Assembly (NCBI GenBank): GCA_006384855.1
Contig: VCJN01002949.1
Span: forward strand, 1-64,000
Direction of reading: 5' to 3'
Source of the DNA: Tetraselmis striata
Lineage: Eukaryota; Chlorophyta; Chlorodendrophyceae; Chlorodendrales; Chlorodendraceae
DNA length: 64,000 bases
Shown here: piece by piece, positions 11,379 to 21,180 of the stretch
Layout: each line of letters opens with the position of its first letter
Position numbering within the stretch: the stretch's first letter is position 1
Position numbers and translations under genes: made by a program
Notes under the pieces: generated by a model
What the model saw: only the letters and a program-made list of their open reading frames with translations
What the model was told of the DNA's origin: nothing
Database searches by the model: none

Positions 11379-12233
11379 ATGTCAGATGGAGAAGAACCCG
11401 TCGCTGAGCCGACGCTAAAGTCGTTGCAAACAGATTTGCGTGCACTGGCTACGGATGTAGCTCAATTGACGGCTCGTGAGCGTGTTGTTGATGGAGAAGG
11501 GGCACATGGCTCTCGCTCCGGGCAGCGCATCGCGGGAGAGCCGACAGGCAGCGGGGGAGCCGCAGAGCGCCCCGACTTGCTAGAGCTAGCCCAGAGCGGC
11601 CATGTCGGAGCAAAATCCGTGAGTGCCGAGGATGACTACCTCGCGGTGCCAGAATTAGTGCAGAGAGCAGAGTCTGCTTATGAGAACGTTCGACCGGTCA
11701 GCCGAGTGCCTGGACTCTTTCCCTTGAGCACCGACCTAACGAACGAGTACCTCAAGCAGGATGACCGGCGTCTGCCGGCTCAGGAGGAGTATTTGTGGAT
11801 GTCGTGTTTCGGGGCCCACATGGCCGCGCTTTTCGTGGCTCTCGACGAGCTACTGCCCTACGTCCCTGCCACCAACCAGGACTTCACCCCCTACCTCGCG
11901 AGAGCTCGGAACCACGCCGAGGCCATCGACAAGGCGTTTCGGTTTCGTTTGGCCTTCCTGCGGAGGTTAAATGAGATCAAGCGTGTGCACGGTGACCAAG
12001 GTGTTCTGGATGTGCTGCGAGCCCAGCATTTTCAGCCTGCTTCGGAGCATCTAGGTTCCGCGATCTTTGGGGACCTCATGCGGGACTACGAGCGCCGTGT
12101 CTTCGAGGCGACCGTTGCCAGCAGCGAAAAAGCAACCGCTACTGCTCGAGTGGTGGTTGCAGCTGCTGGTCGCGGGCGTGGGCGAGGACGTGGTGGTGGA
12201 CGTGGGCGTGGCCGCGAAGGTGAGCACGATTGA
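11379..12233 (+). CDS. Gag-like protein of YR element A
   Basis: ATG at 11379 opens a 284-codon frame ending at TGA 12231-12233. The N-terminus is acidic (M-S-D-G-E-E-P-V), followed by a Gly/Ala-rich linker, a conserved helical block (D-D-R-R-L-P-A-Q-E-E-Y-L-W-M-S-C-F-G through F-R-F-R-L-A-F-L), and a C-terminal RGRGRGRGGGRGRG box suited to RNA binding. No CCHC zinc knuckle is present. Position before the YR and strong conservation with copy B (29256-30158) support a Gag role; this is inferred, I recognise no named family. The stop is TGA followed by CGG and the same frame remains open beyond it to TAG at 12366, so the protein may be extended by readthrough. Confidence 0.65.
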   Translation: MSDGEEPVAEPTLKSLQTDLRALATDVAQLTARERVVDGEGAHGSRSGQRIAGEPTGSGGAAERPDLLELAQSGHVGAKSVSAEDDYLAVPELVQRAESAYENVRPVSRVPGLFPLSTDLTNEYLKQDDRRLPAQEEYLWMSCFGAHMAALFVALDELLPYVPATNQDFTPYLARARNHAEAIDKAFRFRLAFLRRLNEIKRVHGDQGVLDVLRAQHFQPASEHLGSAIFGDLMRDYERRVFEATVASSEKATATARVVVAAAGRGRGRGRGGGRGRGREGEHD

Positions 12234-12368
12234 CGGTGTGGGGCGCCTTTCGTCGGAGCTGCTGGAGCTTTGCGAGGCCACCTTTCGGTGACCGCCGCAA
12301 GACGCACCCTTGCAGCTCAACGGCGAGATGAGCGCCCCGTGTTAGGACCTGACCCCCCCACTTTATAG

Positions 12369-13976
12369 ACTTCCTTTAGACCTTCCTCGGTGCGGCGCTT
12401 CTCACAGCTACAGCCGAGTGCGGCTCAACCATCCGCACACCCGCACATGGCGGCGCAACTAACCGCCTCCCGTACCATTCCACCACTGCGTCCGTCGGTT
12501 GTTACACTACGTGTTACAACTGGTTCGCAACGACCAAGTTTCGCGCGGGTACGTTACGCGCGAGACAGGCGCTACGAGCGCGAAGGGCGCGCAGGGCGGC
12601 CCTCTTACCGGAACCTAGCCCCGCAAACCCATACCGATGCTACTGCAAACCCGTCGAGCAGCTACCGGCCAACCGCCGGGAACCTATCTGCTGCTGCCGA
12701 GTACTTTGCGAACAGTAGTCGTACCGGTGGAACTCTGTCAGTAAAACGACGCACTTACGTAATTGACGAACCCGAAGATGTCGCTCCATGGGCTACTTCA
12801 TTGCGAGCTCGGCTGCAGGACGCGTTCGGCTCAGACGAGCGGGGCCAGCGGACGATCGACCTACTCTCCAGCTCCCTCAGCGCTCAGACACTCAAGAGCT
12901 ATGCTGGCCGGCTGTCTCAGTTCGCGGAATTCTGCCACGACTCCGAGAACATCAGCCCGCTGGAGGCGACTACTGCGACTGTCGTTCGGTACGTTGCCTG
13001 GATCGGCGAGCGGGGGCACATCGCCGCTAAGTCACTGCAACCTTACCTGTCTGCGATCAACACGTTCTTCGAGCTGCACAACCTCGAACCAATCGCCAAG
13101 GACAGCCTGCACTTAACTTCAGCAAGGCGTGGGCTGATGCTGCGTCAGCGCCGACTGGACGCTGCCCCTGTGCGTGTCCCTCTGCCTGCGGATGTGGCTT
13201 ACCGCTTCGTCACAAAGGCCGAGCTGATTGTGTCTGCTCCCTACCCAGAGTACCACCACAACTTCCGGGCCCTCCTGGCCTCGGTTGTCAACTTTATGTT
13301 CTTTGCCAGGGGCCTTACTGGCGTGTCCTGTCGAGTGCGAGACGTGCATGTCGACAACTACAACATCACCCTGCAAGTGTACCGCGAGAAGGGTCGCGCT
13401 GGCCGACGGGGACCCGACGACCTGCGCGTACTTCTCCTTCCTGTGTCCGAGCACCCTCGAGTGGCACGTCTCTTGCACCACTTCATCGACAACGTCCAAT
13501 CTGTCCCCCTGGTTACTGTTGGCTTGGCTACATCAAACTTCTGGGCTGTCACTGCGGCCGAGCAGTCAAAACCTTGGACTGCGGCTACAATGTCAGACTG
13601 GCTGTCTGCAGCCATCAGTCTAGTCAACGCTGCCCCCCCTGCTGGCACTTCCTGGACTTCACACAGTCTTCGCAAGGGCGCAGCTTCTGCAACGAACGCC
13701 ATCGGAGTGCCATTGTCCCACATTCGCTACCAAGGCGGTTGGGCCACTAACTCTGACGTCGTTCTGGACTACATCGACCCCAACGTTCTTCCTTCACCTG
13801 GCGCATGGTTCTTCTTTGGACACATCGCCCCCCTCCGTCCGCCACTTCCAAGTCCAACAGGACTCCGCAGCGGTGGCCTTCCCAGTGCCTCCTTCAGGAC
13901 TTGGCGCTACCTCTTCTCCGTCAATCCACCGCTCTCTCCGTTCGCTCAAGACTGGCAAAACCAGACTCAACTTTGA
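12369..13976 (+). CDS. Tyrosine recombinase of YR element A
   Basis: Open frame to the stop at 13974-13976. There is no ATG at the frame's beginning; the first candidate ATG is near 12447. Counting from codon 12390 the complete catalytic set can be read: R307 (F-A-R-G-L-T-G), K334 (Y-R-E-K-G-R), H425 and R428 (H-S-L-R-K-G), W451 (G-G-W-A-T-N-S) and Y461 (V-L-D-Y-I-D). A helical core-binding region precedes it (S-L-S-A-Q-T-L-K-S-Y-A-G-R-L). YRs of this type integrate circular retroelement DNA by site-specific recombination. The frame is the same as gag's, separated by TGA-CGG and, in this copy only, a further TAG at 12366-12368 that is CAG in copy B. This copy looks catalytically intact. Confidence 0.85.
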   Translation, partial: TSFRPSSVRRFSQLQPSAAQPSAHPHMAAQLTASRTIPPLRPSVVTLRVTTGSQRPSFARVRYARDRRYEREGRAGRPSYRNLAPQTHTDATANPSSSYRPTAGNLSAAAEYFANSSRTGGTLSVKRRTYVIDEPEDVAPWATSLRARLQDAFGSDERGQRTIDLLSSSLSAQTLKSYAGRLSQFAEFCHDSENISPLEATTATVVRYVAWIGERGHIAAKSLQPYLSAINTFFELHNLEPIAKDSLHLTSARRGLMLRQRRLDAAPVRVPLPADVAYRFVTKAELIVSAPYPEYHHNFRALLASVVNFMFFARGLTGVSCRVRDVHVDNYNITLQVYREKGRAGRRGPDDLRVLLLPVSEHPRVARLLHHFIDNVQSVPLVTVGLATSNFWAVTAAEQSKPWTAATMSDWLSAAISLVNAAPPAGTSWTSHSLRKGAASATNAIGVPLSHIRYQGGWATNSDVVLDYIDPNVLPSPGAWFFFGHIAPLRPPLPSPTGLRSGGLPSASFRTWRYLFSVNPPLSPFAQDWQNQTQL

Positions 13977-13979
13977 AAT

Positions 13980-14165
13980 GATCTAAACTAGTTTATGGGG
14001 TTTCCCTCCTTGACCTAACCGCTTTTTAGCTACAAGTGTTGCTCAGTGGTACGGGAACTAGGCATCTGTTGTTGCGCCCTTTTTGGGTGCCGCACGAGTA
14101 GACATAAAAGCAGCCAGAACAGCTGAGCCTGCCATCTTCCAGTTTTCGCTGCGTTCCACGCAGCG
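13980..14165 (+). repeat. Segment A2 (second copy of the 5' end) of YR element A
   Basis: Near-identical to 11080-11264. It joins B1 on its left without a spacer and then switches at CACGCAGCG to a different 120-bp segment that ends in B2. The same A2-to-B2 junction is seen, diverged, at 45296-45490, so it is a family property and not a private deletion. Confidence 0.8.
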
Positions 14166-14214
14166 CCCCCCCTGACTCCGTTTTCCCTCCACGCTTTCGC
14201 TAAACCATCCTGCC

Positions 14215-14392
14215 AATTTCGGCTCTTGACCGTGTAAAACAGCCTGCGCGACCTTTTTGGCAACACCAGACTCAACTTTGAAATTTGTAATTCAAATAAT
14301 TATTTATGTTGGTCATCATAGCAATTTCAAAGTTGAGTCTCATTCTGCCAAAACAAGTCGCGCAGGCTTTTTTCACAGACAAGAGCCGAAAT
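14215..14392. repeat. Inverted repeat (71 bp arms, about 37-nt loop) at the 3' end of YR element A
   Basis: 14215-14285 and 14323-14392 are imperfect reverse complements (roughly 85 percent by eye), both containing the ACTCAACTTTGAAAT ending and a GCCTGCGCGAC block. The second arm is either the end of an opposed truncated copy or part of a terminal hairpin. Confidence 0.75.
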
Positions 14393-16132
14393 GTTCTGAA
14401 CGTGTTCGTGGGGTTTCCTTATAATAACGGATATATAAAACTGTCCTAGTGCGACCCATACGGTCTTTAATGGTTTCAAGCCGTTAAGTAACGGTTACCA
14501 TCTCCCGCCAGCCCTGCGCTCCCGGCCGGGGAGCTACTTAGGACAGCCACCAGCAGCTCATCTGCCATCTTCCAGCTCGCTGCCTTCGGCGGCGGCTTCG
14601 CGTACTTGTGCCCGCGAGGGTCACTGAGGCTGAACAAGTCCGCACCGATGTTCATCCACCCGGTAGTGAGTCGTCGTGCCGCGCACATGCGTTACAACAT
14701 CAGGCAGCGACAGACAGCCCCTCGGTAATGTGGTCTTCCCTACTCGTGCGCCCGAGGTCATTTTTCGTTTTTGCCTTGGCGTCGCAACTCGGACGTTTTC
14801 GGGTAGCGATGGGCACGGCAAGGAATTGGAGCTGGGGGGTCCCCCGTTGGGAGTTTAAACCTCAACACCCGGAGTCGAGTCGCAGTACATGCCTTCGGGG
14901 ATCTCGAAGTGGAGCGCCCTCTCGCAGTAGTCAACTCTTGAGGTTTAGGTGAGGTGGACGCGCTCGGCACCATGGCCGCTGCTCGTCACGGTTGTCAACG
15001 ACGACAACTACGCCCACCGCAACAAATCGGCGCGGATGGAGGAGGACGTCCGTGTCGTCAGGGCGATCACTTGTTCCGCAAGACACTGCAACCATGTCCA
15101 TGTGTCCTCACAACAAGGCGTCGTGGCATCAACGGTCGTTACATGCTGTGGTTTTCCGGAACTACTCGCGTAATTGGTATGTTACGGGGGTGGCGCCGCT
15201 CATGCGTTGGTGTTTTGAGAGGGCTCGTTGCTCTCGCCCCAATCATCCTTCAGCAACGTTTGCTGTGGTCGCAGTGGGAGGCGTTTGTGCGGCTCGTACC
15301 GATGCGTCTCCGACGTCTCGTATTGCAACGGCGTGTCACAAGGACCACGACAACCTGCAGCTGCCCGCCGTGGGGGGGGGGGGGGGGGAGCTCTACCACA
15401 TGGCGTCTCGTGGTGTACATAGCTACCCTTGGCCAACTCTGGATTTGGGACTTCGGCGGCCGTCGCTGGTGCAGTAGCAGCGGCCGCCTCGTCGCCACCC
15501 TCTCCCCGACATCATTGGCATCGTTATGGGCCGGCTTAAGCTACAAGGACCTCTACGCCGGCCAACCCGCTTCCAAGCAATGTCACTATTGCAACGCATC
15601 TGTGACAACACGAGTTGCTCGCTGGGGGACAGCTCCGCCACCTAACACGACTTGTGCGTTTCGTGGCGTCATTCTAAATAAGCATGTGCCTTGTGGGGTG
15701 GTCAGCAGCCGTCGCTGGTGCAGCAGCGGTGGCCGGCTCACCGCTCTCCGCGAAGAAAGACCCGCCCACATATAAAGCCCATGTTGGAATAAGCGAGAAA
15801 TATAAGAAGAATTATACGGTACTTCTCCATGGGTACTGCTTCAACCCCATGTCGTATTATTGTATGTATTGGCCGCACTACAGGTACAGGGTACGGTTTC
15901 AAACTTGAAAGGGAGGTAGGCGGGGAAGATTAGCGGAAACCTGCGCAGGCTTCGTTACACAGAAAGGGCGGGGTACTACTTGCGGCAAAGATCCACAAAA
16001 GAGGGAGGGAGGGCGGGTTGTGCGGGCATGAGGCCAGCACAAAACTAAGATAGTGGTCCACTCTAGCGGACGATTATGGTTTTACATATAAGTTTTGAGC
16101 CATGGAGCCTCGTCGCCATGGAGCGCCTAGAA
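14393..16132. other. No gene recognised; poly(G) and short internal duplication
   Basis: The longest frame (14954-15775, +) has a Trp/Arg/Gly-rich composition and no motif I recognise. Two short similar blocks (GTCGCTGGTGCAG at about 15463 and 15710, each with a GCCG-rich continuation) show a small internal duplication. A poly(G) run lies at 15371-15388. Confidence 0.4.
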
Positions 16133-16489
16133 TCAGAGCGGTTGCTTGGCGAAGGGGGCTGCCCGGAACGCCGCGTCGCGGAAAGCGATGAAGCGGCAAA
16201 GAAGGGTTGTCCACGCGGGCACGGCGGTGGCATGGATTTGGAGTAGGGGCTTAAATCCGTCTCGACGCTTACGATGTCGGCCCTTCTCGCGGTTGACGAA
16301 GAGGGTGATGTTGTGGATGTCCACGGAAATGTCGGGGAGTCGCCAGGAGACGACGCCGGACTCGCCACGGGAACGACTAAAGCATACTTGTTGAGCATAT
16401 CGCGGCGCCCTCGCGGAGGATGGTTCCGTAGTCTGGGGTGGTCGTGGGAAGATTAGCAAGGTCGTCAAGAACATTGGTGATGCCGCCAC
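16133..16489 (-). pseudogene. Diverged tyrosine recombinase fragment
   Basis: On the minus strand a frame reads D-I-S-V-D-I-H-N-I-T-L-F-V-N-R-E-K-G-R, which aligns with D-V-H-V-D-N-Y-N-I-T-L-Q-V-Y-R-E-K-G-R of YR copy A, including the catalytic Lys. The preceding F-S-R-S-R-G-E-S-G aligns with F-F-A-R-G-L-T-G. The HxxR and Tyr parts are missing, and poly(G) runs at 16497-16532 adjoin it. It belongs to a different, older YR subfamily than copies A-C. Confidence 0.6.
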
Positions 16490-16938
16490 AGGGAAGGGGG
16501 GGGGGGGGGGAGGGGGGGGGGGGGGGGGGGGGCAGCTCCTCGCTAGTCTTGAGCTGGCGGATTTGAAGTGCCCATGTCGCCGATGGCTAGGCCGGTGGCC
16601 GGGGCGTCATCCCGACCGGCGTGACGAGGTATTGATGGCCGAGATCACTAGGCTCCCGCGCGACTTCGTAATTACACTGTAATACCCTGTATTTATTATT
16701 TTGAAATCTTACCAGTAATAGTATGACACTCGTCTGTAGTCATTCCATGACATACTCGTAGTAAACTGCATCACGCGCATATCCCTCATCATCACGACGC
16801 ATCATCCAACGCGAACTATTTTTGCATCTGCCCCTGTTGGAAGCCCGACAATGTAGCTGCGCTCTGGCCTAATCCGCGATAGCGCGCGCGCGGCAGTGCC
16901 AGTGAGCGGGCGCGCGGCAGTGGGCGGGCGGAACAAAT
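16490..16938. other. Poly(G) block and unassigned spacer
   Basis: Two poly(G) runs lie between about 16497 and 16532, interrupted by an A. The remaining sequence has alternating GCGCGCGCG stretches near 16882 and no gene. Confidence 0.5.
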
Positions 16939-17584
16939 TACAGTGACTATACCGATATAATAAACATTGCGTCCCCCCCCCCCCCCGTTCACTATATCGG
17001 TATGTTCACTATATCGGTGTTCATTATAAGCAGGCCCACCCGACCTCTATAGTAAACGGTTTACTAAATCGGTACTATTGTTTATTGTAACGGTGACCCC
17101 GTTCACTGTAGCAGTCTGTGCCCATGCAAGGCAACATGTGACTCTGGATTTGTGTTTCAAGAGTTCTTGATTACTTTACATGGCTTTCTAAGGTGGCGAT
17201 GGCGACAGACGCGGTGGGGCAGTTGAGTGGCGGTGGGCGCAATGTGCCGCAGTGTGCCGCCGCCGCCGCCGCCGCCGAGTGGCTGTAGAGGCCTCTGCGC
17301 CCGTACTGGAACGGTACCGGCTATCGGAACACGCCAACGGCCGGGTTCGGCGTCGGCAACACTGCCGTTATGTAGAGAAGTTTACTATATCGGTATAGTT
17401 TGGGGCATTGTGTCCCCCCCCCCCCCGTTCACTATAGCGGTAAGTTTATTATATTGGTAAGTTTATTATAGGGGTATACATAGGGATTTTTCCCGGTGTT
17501 AAGAATCCGTCCCCCCCCCCCCCCCGTTCACTATATCGGTATGTTCACTATATCGGTATTCATTATATCGGTATAGTCACTGTA
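16939..17584. mobile_element. MITE-like element with 23-bp perfect TIRs and TA ends
   Basis: 16939-16961 and 17562-17584 are perfect inverted repeats. Trimming a flanking TA on each side leaves termini CAGTGACTATACC..., and CAGTG plus TA duplication is typical of Tc1/mariner. The interior holds multiple copies of a short unit related to GTTCACTATATCGGTA, arranged next to three poly(C) runs (16973-16986, 17415-17427, 17511-17525). No transposase is encoded. A GCC/CCG-rich patch near 17260 lies inside. Confidence 0.75.
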
Positions 17585-17585
17585 T

Positions 17586-19265
17586 CTACATCCGGTTTTG
17601 ACCAGAACCGCCTCGGCGGCCGGCCTGCTGCTCGCAGGTGGCGGCAGCGGCTACCGCAACCCGGCGGCCGGCCCACGACCTGTGCGCCCCACCGCCCGCC
17701 CTGGCCCCGGCCCCGGACCGGCTATCCAGCCGCCGGCTTAGCGGGCTGCTTGGCCTTCTTGGCCGGGGGCTCTGGGCTACTGCCCTCGTCGACGTTGTCG
17801 CCGGGGACGGCTTGCGCTTGGCGGCCAGGTTCTTGACCGCGTTGGTGTTGTGCTTGATGATGCCGCCCGCCCTCTTCTGCTGTTGCGCATGCACGCCCAC
17901 CAAGCCGTGGAGGTTTGGCGACGCACCGGTGCCCGCCAACGGCAGCGACACGATCGTGTTGCGCTGAACAGTCGATACGATCGGCTTACCGCCGAACGTA
18001 GGGACTGGGCGGGGGTTTGACACAGCAAATGCGAAAGTCAGTATGCGTGTTGATTGCTTGTCGCGGCGGCGGTGGCTGTGTAATCGAACAAGTGCGGAAA
18101 CAAACGCGACTCACCTGCGGCTTCCCAGTGCGGCGTCACCTCGCAGACCTCCTCCTCGCCCTTGAACATCACGTTAGAAGGGGGGCACTTGCCAGTTTGG
18201 TAGTAGTACCTCCCCATCTCGCTATGGTGCCATTCCTCTGCAAGGTCGAGGGCCTTCGCGAGTCGGTCCGCGCTAGGCAGTGGTCCCTTCTTCCTACCTC
18301 CTTGGCCGTCCTTGCCCTCATCCTAGAAGTAGTAGTGCCGAGCGAGGTAGTTCCTCACGTTCCCCTGCTTCATGTACATCACGAGGTGCACCGTCAGCAC
18401 AACCAACAAGGATGGTCGCAGTGGGGTTGGGAGGAAGGGGGAGGGGTGTACTCTCGGAACGCGGTCAAGACTGTCTCCTTGGCGTAGATGTGGTTGTCGG
18501 CTGTGTAGCCAGCACGGTAGTTGAAGGTAGCGTTGCAGATCCGCTCGATGTACGGGGGCGCGGCGATGGGAAGCATGGTCGTCTTCTTCACAGGGTAAGG
18601 GGTCCCCGTCTGAGTGTCGCGCGGCCAGCATTCGTCAAAGACATCCGACAGCACCGCCTTGTCCTTGGCTGCAGGAGCAACCGCAAAAAACGCGGCACGG
18701 GGCGGTCAACGCCTGTGAAATTCCAATCCTCCACGCAGTCGTGTCAAGCACCCGCCGACTCAATGTACATGTCAGGGTCGACTCCTGCCCCCGGCTCCTA
18801 CTAGTAGCAAGGGATGGAACGTCGACGGGGGAGTTCTTAACGCCAGTGCCCATGTCATATCCTGCGCGCGGGGGGGGGGGGGTGTCGCCTTGGGTGCTGG
18901 GTTCAAGATCTGGGCACGCGTCGCGTCGGGTAGACACGATGTAAACGTGACGACACCCGAATCGGACACTTGAAAACCTGCCTCAAGCAGGTGCTTCTTG
19001 TCGGCTTTGTCGTACTGCTTTGGCTTAGCGCGGCCGTTCAATATGTCCGCGAAAGCTTTGCCGAACGCGTCCTCGCCCTGGGGTTGCTCTAGGTGAACGC
19101 GGATATTGGTGTTGGTCGCATGGCCGCGGATCGGAACAGTGCTTGCCGCACGTCCTCAACGATGCGGCCCGTGTTGCACAAAGCACCGACTGGTGTGGTC
19201 ATGCCCTCAGGCCTCACGGCTCTGCCATAGGGGGTGCCTGGTATTAGCTTGGCGTGGGTGGCCAT
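17586..19265 (-). pseudogene. Decayed or intron-split gene of unknown function
   Basis: On the minus strand an ATG in a CATCATGGCC context (19265) starts M-A-T-H-A-K-L-I-P-G-T-P-Y-G-R-A and runs to about 19135, where the frame shifts by one base and continues I-R-V-H-L-E-Q-P-Q-G-E-D-A-F-G-K-A-F-A-D-I-L. Further coding-like blocks follow: D-V-F-D-E-C-W-P-R-D-T-Q-T-G (about 18650), A-E-E-W-H-H-S-E-M-G-R-Y-Y-Y-Q-T-G (about 18230), ending at a GTGAGT-type donor near 18115, then a Pro/Lys-rich tail from about 18020. Some breaks may be introns, others are indels. A poly(G) run at 18871-18882 interrupts one block. I do not recognise the protein. Its 3' end touches the MITE TIR at 17584. Confidence 0.4.
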
Positions 19266-19701
19266 GATGGAGAGTGCGTGGTGGGGGATGAGCAGGTACG
19301 GTACTGTCTAGTTGGTGCGAGTGTGCGTCAGGTGGGCGCAGCTGCTGCTTTATTCAAAAAAAACTAAGTCCGGCGCCGCGCGCCTATACGACTTCTCATC
19401 GCGCTCCGCTGTTAGCGCACTCCGGCTTACTGCGTAACCATCGCGCAATGTCCCGTATATATCCCGTATTTAGCGTTTACATGAGGACACATTTGACACA
19501 CACTTGCGACAGAACCGTAATTCGGCCGTAGCTATCCCTGAACGGGGAATGGTCGCGTAATCTGGCGTACTCCGCTTTTAAATCGATTTTACGCGTCTGC
19601 ACAAGCCCAAACAGTCAAACACGCGGCTGATTATACGTCAGGGCTACTGCCAACGGTGGGGTAGGTCATAACAACACAAGTCGTACTGCCAACTGCGCGC
19701 G

Positions 19702-20015
19702 ATGGATGCAGCCCCGGAAGTAAAGCCACAGCCCGTGGCGAAACGGGCAGCCCCCGGACCCGAACCCGACGAGTTGGTGGAGGAAACGTCAGCCCCCACG
19801 CCCGTACCCGGCGAGGTGCTGCACTGCCCGTGGGACGATCTACCTGAGGACGTGTGGGCGAACATTCGGGAAAAGGCCGCTAATAGCTGCCCCGTAGTGT
19901 TTGGCGCCCTCGAAGGACGGTGAGTCGCGCGTGGTTCAAGGCTTGGCTGCCCCTCCAAGAGCACACAAGCTTCAAAAATCTTTGGCAGGTTCAAGAGGAC
20001 ATATATATGGAGTAG
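19702..20015 (+). pseudogene. F-box-like protein with one-base frameshift
   Basis: ATG 19702 starts a Pro/Glu-rich leader followed by W-D-D-L-P-E-D-V-W-A-N-I, the usual beginning of an F-box. The frame stops at TGA after 19920, but a frame one base off continues immediately V-S-R-A-W-F-K-A-W-L-P-L-Q, which is the second half of an F-box (VSRxW), then T-S-F-K-N-L-W-Q to a TAG at 20013-20015. One missing G in GGACGG at about 19920 explains the break. Alternatively GGTGAGTCG is a 5' splice site ending exon 1. F-box proteins recruit substrates to SCF ubiquitin ligases; here only the box is present. Confidence 0.4.
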
Positions 20016-20414
20016 GCGACCATACGTGTCCAAGTTCAAACGAGGCGATCTTGTGACGTATCATGCTGCCTTGCCCGACCCCCTCCCCCCCTTGCTTGCC
20101 AAGGTGGGAGCTACTAGTTATCCATAGCGAGGAAAGTACAAAGTAAGTAGCGAGTAGCAACACGCAGAAGTGCTGTACTTTTAGGATTGTGTAACATGCT
20201 GGCAAGCCTTACCCCTATGACTGTCCGAACTGTGTCACCTCCCTTTGCAATCCCTCGTACCCAGCACACTGCCAGCATGGGCTATTTGAAAACCGCCGTC
20301 GATTCAGATTGCCAAGGGGGCTAGGTTTATTTGGGCGGTGGGTGCGCATGGCATCTTCAGCGGTGCCGGGGCGCTGAGCGGAATTCCTGGCAGCAGAACT
20401 TTGATCGATTGCAT

Positions 20415-20844
20415 TTACAAGCTATACGGAAATTCAGCTAGTAGTGCAGGGTCATTGTGTAATATGTGCACCACATACTGCCCCACATCATGTGAGGACA
20501 TGCCAAACTTGGATAAGTGCTGTTCTGTCGCTATGTCCGGATCAGCATAGTTTCTCCTCGATGTGCTTTGGCGCGACAGGGAAGGCGCCATGCCCCTTGC
20601 AAACGTTTGGCCAAAGGGGCGCCTTGCTCTGCCAATCACCAGTGCCAAGGGGGGACCCTATTGCCATGCGCTCAGCTGCGTGCAGTCGGCGCACAGCGAG
20701 GGTGAGATCCGGCACCGAAGGGCTGGTATGGGTCACCTCCAAGAAGTACAGCAATCCCCCAACATACATATGGTCGTCATGCTGCTCCACCTTGGCACGC
20801 CTGTCTCGCAGTACGGCATGCTTGCCGTATTCATAAGTTGGCAC
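20415..20844 (-). other. Coding-like fragment, unrecognised
   Basis: On the minus strand 20844-20542 reads H-D-D-H-M-Y-V-G-G-L-L-Y-F-L-E-V-T-H and P-D-L-T-L-A-V-R-R-L, which has the composition of a folded domain, not of random frame. An overlapping frame continues to 20415. I considered a transposase or copia-type origin and could not support either. Probably a repeat-borne gene relic. Confidence 0.25.
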
Positions 20845-21180
20845 CCACTGCTCGTCTCATGTATTATGTCTGCACACCACAGGCATGTCTCGGGCTTCTT
20901 ATGCACAACCTGCATGTATGTGTATACCAGAATTCAGCAAGGCGACACTATGTAGGCAGTTTGGAGTCAGGCGTGGGGGGGGGGGGAGGGGGGGTGCCTT
21001 TATCCAGAAGATGCGCTCCTATCTTGCACTGGTGATACAGGTTGTACCTGCGGGGTAGTGCAGCCAGCAACCTCATTAATCATAATCAACGATCATAACA
21101 TATCAATTTCGACCGCAGATAAGAGTTGAATCGACTCCTGTCCGTCGATTTCACAAACCTCATTTCCATTGCTAGCGCGG

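Larger units (their letters stand above)
11080..14285 (+). mobile_element. Gag-YR retroelement copy A (no RT), with split-direct-repeat-like ends
   Basis: The unit begins GATCTAAACTAG at 11080, carries a gag-like gene and an intact tyrosine recombinase, and ends with ACTCAACTTTGAAAT. That ending occurs at the YR stop (B1, about 13953-13979), is followed at once by a second copy of the 5' end (A2, 13980-14165), and then recurs after a unique segment (B2, ending 14281). A1-ORFs-B1-A2-B2 is the architecture of PAT/Kangaroo/Ngaro-type YR retrotransposons. No reverse transcriptase or RNase H is encoded between the ends. Copies B (28958-31383) and C (41317-42930) show the same gene order. Non-autonomous status or loss of RT is the simplest reading. 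Confidence 0.7.

Noticed and set aside
14954-15775. 273-codon frame on the + strand
   Set aside because: Biased Trp/Arg/Gly composition, crosses a poly(G) run, several overlapping frames of similar length; no motif.
20542-20844. Ty1/copia RT-RNase H fragment
   Set aside because: G-G-L-L-Y-F ... P-D-L-T-L-A-V is only loosely like copia's VGSLLYLxxTRPDIxxAV, and no neighbouring RT, RNase H or integrase block follows.
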